Shown here piece after piece: positions 17,002 to 25,000 of a stretch of DNA of 64,000 nucleotides. A program made the translations under genes and the position numbers. The stretch is from Paenarthrobacter aurescens TC1 (GTDB lineage Bacteria; Actinomycetota; Actinomycetes; Actinomycetales; Micrococcaceae), in assembly GCA_000014925.1 (NCBI GenBank), contig CP000476.1, forward strand, positions 1 through 64,000, read 5' to 3'. Position 1 is the first letter of the stretch, and every line of letters begins with the position of its first letter. The notes beneath the pieces are model-generated. The model was not told the DNA's origin. It saw nothing but the letters and a program-made list of their open reading frames with translations, and ran no database searches.

Positions 17002-17241
17002 ATGTGCGGCAGATACGTGATGTCCAAAGCAACGAGCGATCTTTTGAGCCACTTCGAGGCCAAGGAAGTTGAAGGCAGCCCTCCAGGGCCGAGCTGGAAC
17101 GTCGCTCCGACCCAGAACGTGCCAATCGTGGCCGAGCGCCTGGACGAGGGCGCCCTTGACAGGCGCTTGCTGATCGCAAAATGGGGTCTGGTTCCGTCTT
17201 GGGCAGGACACCAAGATCGGCTCCAAGCTTCTCTGCACTAA
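17002..17241 (+). pseudogene. Frameshifted remnant of SRAP peptidase (YedK/HMCES-like)
   Basis: Starts MCGRYVMS, placing the catalytic cysteine at position 2 as in SRAP proteins that crosslink to abasic sites in single-stranded DNA. It continues with PSWNVAPTQ and KWGLVPSWA, both family hallmarks. The frame is then lost: in another register the next codons read DTKIGSKLL, matching the expected continuation, and a stop follows. Full-length proteins have about 220-260 residues and carry a later catalytic His/Glu, which are missing. Therefore this is a broken gene. Confidence 0.75.
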
Positions 17242-17540
17242 CTGATACGTTCGCGCGCACGTTTACACGCGTGCTGTACCGAAGGTTGCCTCCGCAACAG
17301 GCAGTCTTTGCATGACTTATGGGTCTACATACGGGACGGCTATGTTTCGCGTGATTCCGCAGATTCGGATGGTGGGGGAGTGTCGCATTGATGGTGTCCT
17401 ACTTCCAAGGAAATGGGACACGTCTGAAGCGGACGCCATACTTGCTGCCGGATCCCGAGACGAGTTGGTTGCGCGTCGGACGAGGAATAGCTTCTAAGGT
17501 GCCGGGTTGCTGAGCGATTGCGAGTCGGGACTGCCTTGGC
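17242..17540. other. Decayed region after the SRAP remnant
   Basis: About 300 bp. A 61-codon frame at 17312-17497 (+) has no recognised domain and weak start signals. It may be leftover sequence of the broken SRAP gene or of an insertion. Confidence 0.35.
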
Positions 17541-17984
17541 TTAGGGCTGGTCCATCAGGACCTTGAGGGCGGCTAGGGCCTTCTCGTCGTCTCGCTTGAA
17601 GATCACCGTCAGAAGGGGCACTGCGAACCGGGCCAGGCCGCCCACTTGGAAATCTACCTTGCTGGTGAGTCGACAGGTGTCGGAGCCGGTGGGCTCTACC
17701 AGATAGGAGGCGACACCGGTCATCTTGCCCGATGGGATCTCGAAGGCGACGAAGCGTCCAGGCTCGTAGGCGATGAAGCGGTTGCGGGCGACGACTTTCA
17801 TTCCCGCGAATCGCCGCGTCAACTCATGTTCAGTGCCAACACGGAGAGGACCCGGCGTGATGCGCCTAATATCGTCGATGCCGTTCTGCCATCGGGGCGC
17901 GTTCGTGTGGTCTGCGACGAAGTCGAAGACCTTTGAGGCCGGAGCCTGCAACTCGGTGCGCATCTCCAGCTGTAGCCGTCTCAT
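17541..17984 (-). CDS. SRPBCC (START-like) family protein
   Basis: 147 residues; the ATG at 17984 overlaps the stop of the membrane gene (ATGA). It has the small-ligand-binding START/Bet v1 pattern: MRTELQAPASKVFDFVADHTNAPRWQ (first strand and helices), a central beta sheet (GRFVAFEIPSG, GVASYLVEPTG) and a long C-terminal helix (RDDEKALAALKVLM). Such proteins bind hydrophobic ligands or act as polyketide cyclase-like enzymes. It forms a two-gene unit with the membrane protein, probably repressed by the divergent TetR protein. Confidence 0.82.
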   Translation of the reverse strand: MRRLQLEMRTELQAPASKVFDFVADHTNAPRWQNGIDDIRRITPGPLRVGTEHELTRRFAGMKVVARNRFIAYEPGRFVAFEIPSGKMTGVASYLVEPTGSDTCRLTSKVDFQVGGLARFAVPLLTVIFKRDDEKALAALKVLMDQP

Positions 17985-18643
17985 GAGGCGTCCTTTCCAA
18001 GGCGCGGACTCACGCCATGGCGTGCAAGCCTGGTTGATTGCAACGGGACGAGCGAATCCGCGGTTGTCGCCACAGCCCCGTGTGGGATCGACGAGGCGAG
18101 GGCTAGGACAATTACGAACGCCGCGGCCAGGACGGCAACCCACGCGCCGCGGGGCTCCGTAAGAGCCAGTGCAGGGCCGCCGATTCCGGGCCCGGCCAGA
18201 GCGAGGGCCGCAAGGAGTGCTGCGCTGGTGATGCCACAGGCCAGCCTGCTCCACAGCGGACCCCGGCGCGATACAGCGTAGCCTCCACCAACTGCCATCA
18301 GAGCCACTGCGATCGCTCCTCCGCCAAGGCCCTGAGTCAGAAGGGCAGGAACCGCGCCGGGTAGGAGCATTGGAGCTACGGCAAACGCCAATGGTGCCAG
18401 AGCCAGCCAGCGCCAATGCTGCCGTCCACCGGTCCGTCGGAGGGCTTCCGCCCAGCCTAGGAGTCCGCCGGCAACGGCACCGGGAAAGATGAGTGCGCCG
18501 AATGTTCCCCACCAATCGAAAGTGGATGCCGGACCGGCGAGCTCCACCATGTATCCGCGGAAGCCGGCGGCCCAGGCAATCCCGCAGGTCGTGCCCAGTG
18601 CGGTGAGAGTCACCGCTGGTCTGCCAAGGAAATGGCTGTTCAT
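17981..18643 (-). CDS. Integral membrane protein, first gene of TetR-controlled pair
   Basis: 220 residues and very hydrophobic, with about six predicted membrane helices (clear ones at residues 10-30, 42-65, 78-98, 100-120, 130-155 and 160-190) and a short polar C-terminus. No transporter motif is recognised. It is transcribed away from the TetR gene at 18793 with a strong palindrome between them, and is coupled to the SRPBCC gene. An efflux or membrane-stress role is a guess. Confidence 0.7.
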   Translation of the reverse strand: MNSHFLGRPAVTLTALGTTCGIAWAAGFRGYMVELAGPASTFDWWGTFGALIFPGAVAGGLLGWAEALRRTGGRQHWRWLALAPLAFAVAPMLLPGAVPALLTQGLGGGAIAVALMAVGGGYAVSRRGPLWSRLACGITSAALLAALALAGPGIGGPALALTEPRGAWVAVLAAAFVIVLALASSIPHGAVATTADSLVPLQSTRLARHGVSPRLGKDAS

Positions 18644-18759
18644 GATGGCCTCGTTAGCTACGGTGCCAGAAGAGGGCGAGAAAGGATGCTGGGTCGGCTG
18701 CCGGTGAGGACGGTCTGGGGGTTCTGGGTTTTCATGACACGGCTCTAATCTTGAAGCAA

Positions 18760-18778
18760 ACTAGAGTGCTGCTCTAGT
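18760..18778. promoter_or_regulatory. TetR operator palindrome
   Basis: Perfect inverted repeat ACTAGAG-TGCTG-CTCTAGT in the divergent promoter region, 15 bp before the TetR start codon. Its size and position suit a TetR-family operator controlling both directions. Confidence 0.75.
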
Positions 18779-18792
18779 GAGATACTCTAAAT

Positions 18793-19428
18793 ATGGACCC
18801 GGACACACTACGCGTCAAGAGCACCCGCAGGCAGAAATCGGACGCCACTCGGCGCAAGATCATAACGGCGGCGCACCAGGAATTTATCGCCCGAGGATTC
18901 CACGGGGCCACCGTGGCTGGCATTGCTGCCCGTGCTGGAGTAGCTTCGCAAACCGTGTATTTCGTGTTCCATACCAAACCTGAGCTCATCAGTGCCGTAA
19001 TTGACTCCGCCGTCCTGGGCGAAGATGATCCCCGCCCGCCGCAGGCTCAACCGTGGTGGACAGCGATGATGCAGGAACCCGACGCTGCTGAGGCATTGCG
19101 GATCTTCATTCGTGGAGCAGGCCCGTTATTTGCGCGCGCGTCGGCTATCTCGGAAGTTCTTCGCGCAGCCGCCCTGACCGATAACGAGGTGCGCCGAACG
19201 CACCAACACCATGAAAACCTTCGCAGGGACGGGTTCGGACAGGTCTTGGAGATACTGGCGGAAAAGGGGGCGCTTCGTGCCGATCGGCCCATCGATCAGC
19301 TCACCGAGGCGTTCATGACTGTCTACGGTGACAGCACGTACCACCAGCTCGCTGTTGAGTGCGGTTGGAGCCACGACCAGATCATGGCATGGCTCTGTGA
19401 CGTCCTTCCAGACATGTTGCTCACTTAA
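18793..19428 (+). CDS. TetR/AcrR family transcriptional regulator
   Basis: 211 residues. The N-terminal helix-turn-helix reads RRKIITAAHQEFIARGFHGATVAGIAARAGVASQTVYFVF (about residues 20-60), classic TetR. The C-terminal ligand domain is divergent. It is transcribed divergently from the membrane/SRPBCC pair, with a perfect palindrome between them, which is the standard arrangement for auto-repression plus repression of the neighbour. Ligand unknown. Confidence 0.92.
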   Translation: MDPDTLRVKSTRRQKSDATRRKIITAAHQEFIARGFHGATVAGIAARAGVASQTVYFVFHTKPELISAVIDSAVLGEDDPRPPQAQPWWTAMMQEPDAAEALRIFIRGAGPLFARASAISEVLRAAALTDNEVRRTHQHHENLRRDGFGQVLEILAEKGALRADRPIDQLTEAFMTVYGDSTYHQLAVECGWSHDQIMAWLCDVLPDMLLT

Positions 19429-19709
19429 AAGAGTCCTCCACCTGCCCGTGCTGCCCTCCCAGCGAACTACAAGCTTAGTGTGGACATAATGCGACCGGAG
19501 CTTCGGTCAACCGCTATTTGACCGGGGCTTCGCCAATTCGGGGACCAAGCAACGAATGTCAAAGTCTGCTGCTGTCGCTACCCGGCGGGGCCGTCCCCAT
19601 GGCGGGCCAAACAGGGGCGCGCGAAGTGCGGGAAACGGGCTGCCGGCCCATCATCATCGCTAGGCGGTCTGCGCTGGCGACCCGTGCCCACCCAAGCCTC
19701 TAGATCCAT
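19429..19709. other. Intergenic region, nothing recognised
   Basis: About 280 bp between the TetR gene and the dyad in front of the AAA ATPase gene. I see no supported ORF, repeat or RNA signal. Confidence 0.4.
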
Positions 19710-19753
19710 AACTATAAGCGCATATCCAAAATGCTGGATACTGCCTTATAGTT
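19710..19753. promoter_or_regulatory. 44-nt concentric dyad before the AAA ATPase gene
   Basis: Outer arms AACTATAAG (19710-19718) and CTTATAGTT (19745-19753) enclose inner arms TATCCA (19723-19728) and TGGATA (19735-19740) around a 6-nt centre, with 4-nt gaps on each side. The structure ends 6 bp before the start codon at 19760, and no Shine-Dalgarno is visible, so it may be an operator over a near-leaderless promoter or an RNA hairpin controlling translation. Confidence 0.6.
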
Positions 19754-19759
19754 CTTGAT

Positions 19760-20929
19760 ATGGAAAGTGCTTTGAATCCGTATTCGCCCGGTTCGGGGCG
19801 ACGGCCCTTTGAGCTGGTTGGGCGCCAGAGTGAGATCGATGCCTTCGATCTGCTGCTGGCCAAGACCCGGCAGCGACGGCCTGACCGGGGGATCGTCCTG
19901 CATGGGCTTCGAGGGGTGGGCAAAACGGTCCTGCTGAACGAGTTTCGTCGGCAGGCCGAACACGCCGAGTTCATGGTGGTTTTCCTGGAGGGAAGGGACG
20001 CTGAGGGAGGGCCGGAAGCCGTTCGGGCCAAGCTCGCCCGGAGCTTGCTGCAGGCAGGGCGGAAACTGAACCGCCGCGGTGCGGGGGAACGGCTCGTGGC
20101 GGCGCTTGGCAGCATCGCTTCCTTCTCCGCGAAACTCGGCGTGACCGGCATCGATATCGGCGTCAACCTCAATCACGGCCGCGCCGATTCCGGGTCGATC
20201 GAAGTGGACCTGGAAGAACTGATTGAGGATCTGTGCCTGGCGCTGGCGGAGAAGCGTTCGGGCCTGATCTTCATCATCGATGAGATGCAGGATCTGGACG
20301 AGGGACTCATCGCCGCTCTTCTCAGCGCCCAGCACCTGGCCGGACAGCGCGAATGGCCTTTTTACATCGCGGGCGCAGGGTTGCCCAATCTGCCTTCGGT
20401 ACTCAGTGAGGCGCGTTCCTACGCCGAAAGGATCTTCAACTACCGCAGCATCGGTGCTCTGTCGAGGGAGGCTGCCGAGGCGGCCCTGGTTGTCCCGGCC
20501 CGGCGGTTTGGGGCGTCGTTCGTGCCCGAAGCCCAGGACCTGCTCCTGAGCGCCTCGGGGGCGTACCCGTACTTTCTGCAGGAGTACGGCTACGCGGCCT
20601 GGGAAACAGCGCCGGAGAAGACGGTGACCTTCGACGATGCGAAAATTGCGGTGGAAATCGGCCGCGCGCAACTGGACCAAGGGTTCTTCCCTTCACGTTG
20701 GAAACGGGCCTCGAAGGCTGAGAAGGATTTCCTTCGCCTGATGGCGATCGACGGTGATGAAGGATCCAGCACCGCTGAACTTGCTGAGCGGGCGCACAAG
20801 AAGCAAAGCTCCATGACCATGACCCGCGCATCCTTGATCGACAAGGGGATCATCTACGCACCCGCACTCGGTGTCGTGGCGTTCACCGTGCCGGGCATGG
20901 CTGACTACGTCAAACGCCTCCATGAATAA
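19760..20929 (+). CDS. AAA ATPase with C-terminal winged helix (Orc/STAND-like)
   Basis: 389 residues. The N-terminus (NPYSPGSG-RPFELVGRQSEIDAF) precedes Walker A GLRGVGKT (about residues 49-56) and Walker B LIFIIDEMQDLDEG (about 168-181). FYIAGAGLPNLP is a sensor-1-like strand, followed by a helical lid and a C-terminal winged helix (about 315-389, SSTAELAERAHKKQSSMTMT). The architecture is that of archaeal-ATPase/Orc1-like STAND relatives in actinobacteria, often on accessory elements. It overlaps the next gene by 8 bp. The likely role is nucleotide-dependent signalling or DNA binding; its target is unknown. Confidence 0.8.
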   Translation: MESALNPYSPGSGRRPFELVGRQSEIDAFDLLLAKTRQRRPDRGIVLHGLRGVGKTVLLNEFRRQAEHAEFMVVFLEGRDAEGGPEAVRAKLARSLLQAGRKLNRRGAGERLVAALGSIASFSAKLGVTGIDIGVNLNHGRADSGSIEVDLEELIEDLCLALAEKRSGLIFIIDEMQDLDEGLIAALLSAQHLAGQREWPFYIAGAGLPNLPSVLSEARSYAERIFNYRSIGALSREAAEAALVVPARRFGASFVPEAQDLLLSASGAYPYFLQEYGYAAWETAPEKTVTFDDAKIAVEIGRAQLDQGFFPSRWKRASKAEKDFLRLMAIDGDEGSSTAELAERAHKKQSSMTMTRASLIDKGIIYAPALGVVAFTVPGMADYVKRLHE

Positions 20930-21968
20930 GACGAGCTCAGGAACCGGGACCGTTGCAGGCGGGAGGTTGCGGTGGGGAATTCTCCTGGCGGTTACCGCGC
21001 TGGTTCTTGCCGGGGCCGGGATCTACGCGGTGGGAGCGTACCAGCGCTTCGAGGAGAGCCGCAGGGCGGCCTCATCGGTGGATGTCACTGCAGGCCAGCC
21101 CCTCCCGGGGGTCCCTTTTGTTCTTTTCAGGAACACAGCCGATGGGCAGGGTTATGGCAATGCGGCCACGGTGCCTCTTTCTGCCCCTGGCGGCACGCGT
21201 GCCGTCAGTGACCAGGCCTGCGACCGAGTCTATGGCGCTGCCGCCACGGTGGTCTGTCTCAGATCCAACCGCGGTTTGGTTACTACTCACGAAGCATCTG
21301 TCCTGAACCGGGAATGGCAGCAGGAGCGTTCGTGGCCTGTGCCCGGCATTCCGAGCCGGGCGCGCACAAGTGCGGACGGGTCCTTGATCGCCACCACGGT
21401 GTTTGTCTCCGGTCACTCCTACACTCAAGCCGGGTTCTCCACAGCAACTGAGATCACGCTGCCCGGTGGCAGTCCGGGAAACCTCGAAGACTTCTCACTC
21501 ATCGTGAACGGCGAACGGCTGCTGGCCAGTGACAGGAACATTTGGGGTGTGACATTCGCGCCCGGTCGGAGTGATGTCTTTTACGCCACGGCCGCGTCGT
21601 CAGGGCGGATCTGGCTGGTCCAGGGGAGTATCGCGGCCAGGACGCTGACGGCCATCCACGACAACGTTGAGTGCCCGTCGGTGTCACCGGACGGCACCAG
21701 GATCGCGTATAAGAAGAACGTCGGCGGGCCCTTGACCGCGCATTGGAACGTGGCGCTGATTGACCTGGCAACCGGCACTGAAACGGTGCTTTCGGAGAAA
21801 CGCAGCGTCGATGACCAGATTGAGTGGCTGGATGATCAGACCCTGCTGTATGGTCTCGCGGACGAAACCACTGAAGGTGACAGCAACATCTGGAAATTGC
21901 CGACCGATCCTGCGTCCCAGCCGAGCTTGTTTATTGAGCACGCGTGGTCGCCGAGTGTGGTCCGCTGA
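20922..21968 (+). CDS. Membrane-anchored TolB-like beta-propeller protein
   Basis: 348 residues; the ATG at 20922 lies inside the end of the ATPase gene. One N-terminal membrane helix (about residues 14-36, RWGILLAVTALVLAGAGIYAVG) anchors an extracellular domain. Repeated strand units such as SADGSLIATTVF, VSPDGTRIAYKKNVGG and WNVALIDLATGTETVLS are typical of WD40/TolB-type propellers. It has no enzyme motif. Translational coupling to a cytoplasmic AAA ATPase suggests that the two act together, perhaps as sensor and responder, but this is inference only. Confidence 0.72.
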   Translation: MNKTSSGTGTVAGGRLRWGILLAVTALVLAGAGIYAVGAYQRFEESRRAASSVDVTAGQPLPGVPFVLFRNTADGQGYGNAATVPLSAPGGTRAVSDQACDRVYGAAATVVCLRSNRGLVTTHEASVLNREWQQERSWPVPGIPSRARTSADGSLIATTVFVSGHSYTQAGFSTATEITLPGGSPGNLEDFSLIVNGERLLASDRNIWGVTFAPGRSDVFYATAASSGRIWLVQGSIAARTLTAIHDNVECPSVSPDGTRIAYKKNVGGPLTAHWNVALIDLATGTETVLSEKRSVDDQIEWLDDQTLLYGLADETTEGDSNIWKLPTDPASQPSLFIEHAWSPSVVR

Positions 21969-22030
21969 CGTCCGGCCCGGAAACTCGGGGGAGCGGACGG
22001 ACGTCAGCAGTCTGAATACCCTTCCACGCG

Positions 22031-25000
22031 TCAGCAGGTTCCCAGCAGGCCGCACAGCAGGCCGCCGGACGGAGTGGGGCTCGGCGAGGGGCTGGGTGGC
22101 GGGCTGGCGGTCGGACTTGGTGAGGGTGTCGTTGTCGCCGTTGCGGAGGGGGCCGGCGTTGCGGTCGGGGTGGGCGTGGGCGTTGGGCCGGGCATCGCTT
22201 GTGCCGGTGGGGTAGCCGAATAGAGGACGTCGACGAAGTAGTTCGTGGAGTTCCACGAGTTCGTTGGTGCAGCACCGCCGGAACCGTACAGGTAGCGGCC
22301 GTTGTTGGGACCGGCGGCGGTGAACACGCCGCTGACCCAGGTTTGGGCGAAGAACGCAGGCGTGTAGGCGTAGCGGCCGTTGGGCGCCAGATAGGACACT
22401 ACGTACGTTTCCCCCGGAACTACGGCTACTGGGGAGGACAGCATCGCGGTCTGCCAGCCGTTCGCTGTTTCATTCGTGAAGGTCACTTGGGTTAGCCGTG
22501 TTCCTGCGGCGTTCCACAGGGAGCCAACGTGGATTCCGGTGTTTCCGGTTCCCTTGTAGAACCGGATGCCGGTGACATTGCCGGCTTCGGAGACAGTGAA
22601 CGCCGTTCCCAGTTCAACCGATGACGCATCATCGGAGGCTGCTGTCTGGGGTTGGAGTTCCCCGAAGATGGAGGTTTGCGCTGCATCGGGGTCGGCGGTG
22701 GTGAATTGCCAGGTGGTGGTCGGCAGCGTCTGGCCCTGATGGGATTCGATGTTGCTGACGGTGACGGAGATGGCTGTGGTGCCCGGCAGGGCGGCCTCCG
22801 GGGTGTACGTCAGGGTGCGGCCGTCGGTGGACAGAGCAGCACTGCCGTCAACAGGTGCCCCGTTCGCTCCCAGCGTGAACGAGGCACCCGGCTTGATGGC
22901 GGAGGAGAGCGTCAGCGTTGGTTTGACATCAACAGGGACTCCCGTGGCGTCCGGTGCAGGGGTCCGGTCGGTTATCGTCAGCGGCGGCACGGCGGCCATG
23001 AAGACCAGATCCACCAGATAGCTGGCCGTGGAGGCTGTGCCGGGGAAGTCTGCGCTGTAGCTGAACGCGCCGGAATCCGGGGCCGTGCGCAGCGGCCCGC
23101 TGGCGAATCCGTCCCCGAAACCAGCCGGAGTGTAGGAGTAGGTTCCGGCGGGAGCTTTGTACGCCACGACGTATTCGGTGTTGGCTGTTATCTCGACCGG
23201 TTGGCTGAAGGTTGCTGTCTGCCAGCCGGAACTGGATTCGTTGGTGAAGGTGACGGTGGCCAGAAGCTGCCCGCCGGCTGTGTACAGGGAGCCGGTGTGC
23301 GTGCCGGTGTTCCCGGCGGCCTTGTAGAACCGTATGCCGGTGACCTGGCCGTCGGTGTCGCTGGCGAACCGGACACCCAGGGTCAGGGGCATGCCGTCGT
23401 TGACCTCAGCGACGGTGGGCGTTACGGAGTCCTGGTAGAGGGTGCAGGGGCACGTCCCGGGCGTCCTTGGGGCAGGGACAGTGGCAAACGTCCAAAAAGC
23501 GTTGCTCAGTGGTTGCCGGGACATAGCGGTTGCCGTGACGGTGGCCGTGTATGACGTCCCGGCCGCCAGCGGCGCCGTCGGGCTGAACGTGACTTTCCGT
23601 GTCTGGGGGTCGTAGCTGGTGGACCCGGGAATGGTTGTTCCATCGGCGGCTTTTACCGTCAGGTTGACGCTGGATGCCTCAGCCGGTTCGGACAGTACGG
23701 CACTGACCTGGCTGTCCAGCGGAACGCTGGACGCGCCCGGATGCGGGGACTGGCCCGTCGGGGTGAATGCCGGTGGCGGGACCATCACGATGACATCCAC
23801 CAGGTAGCTTGCTGTTGATCGTGATCCCGGAAAGTCGCCGCTGTAGGTGTACGCGCCGGCTTCCGAGGAAGTTCGCAATGGCCCGACGCTCATCCCGGCT
23901 CCGAACCCGTTGGAGGTAGCCGAATACGTGCCGGTCAGTGACTTGTAGGAGACGATGTAGTCCGTGTTCGCGGCCATCTGGACCGGTTGGCTGAACATCG
24001 CCGTCTGCCAGCCCGAGGCGCTTTCGTTGGTGAACGCCACCGTGGCCAGTTGCTGCCCGGCCGCCGTGTACAGGGCACCGTTGTGCGTGCCGGTGTTTCC
24101 TGCCGACTTGTAGAAACGCATGCCCACTACTTCACCGGCGGAAACGCTGGAGAACCGCACACCCAGCGTCAACGGAACGCCGTCCTGAATCTCCGCGATA
24201 CCGGGCGTGACGGAGTCGTCAAAGAGGCTGCACGGGCAAGATCCCGGAACCGGCACTGTTGCACCCGTCGTGAACGACCAGGTCCCGCCTGCCGTCACCG
24301 GACCACCGAGGGTGTCCGTTCCCGAGAGCGTGGCGGTGTACTGGGTGCTGAACGCCAGTGAGCTTGTCGGGGTAAAGGTTGCCCGCCGGCTAGCAGGGTC
24401 GTATGCCGTCGTGCCGGCGACAGGGCCGTCGGGGGAGTGCAGGGTCAGCTGGATGCTGGAGGCGGTGACGGGTTTGGAAAATACGCCACTGACCTTGGTG
24501 TCCACCGAAACGCTCGACGAGGACGGGAACGGCGTGTGCCCGGAGACCGTCATGGGGCTGCTGTCCACCGTGCTGAACAGGGCATCGGCGAAGTAGTTGC
24601 CGCCGTTATAGCTCGACGTCGGGAACCCGGAGGAGGTGGCATAGACACCGGCCGGCTCGGCCCCGAAACCCCCGGCCACCTTCAACGGAGCGTCGGAGGA
24701 CCCAAAGCTCGCCCACTGGAAATTCTGTATGGAGTATCTGCCGTTCGGCGCCCAGTAGGACACCGTGTACTTCTGGCCCGCTGCAACAGGAACCGCCTGG
24801 CTGAACAGGGCTGATTGCCACCCGGAGGGGGTCTCGTTCGTGAACGTCGCCGTGGCCAGGCGCTCCCCGGTGGAACTCCACACGGACCCGGTGTGGGTAC
24901 CAGTGTTGGCCGCGCTCTTGTAGAAGCGGACACCGGTGATGAAGCCGTCGACCGAAGGAGTGAAGCGCATCCCCATCTCGTACGCCCCGCCGTCGCCCGA

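Noticed and set aside
22031..25000. Regular sequence repeats that could suggest a CRISPR or satellite array
   Set aside because: They are coding repeats of the DUF4082/Big5 domains, several hundred bases long and diverged; no short repeats with unique spacers.
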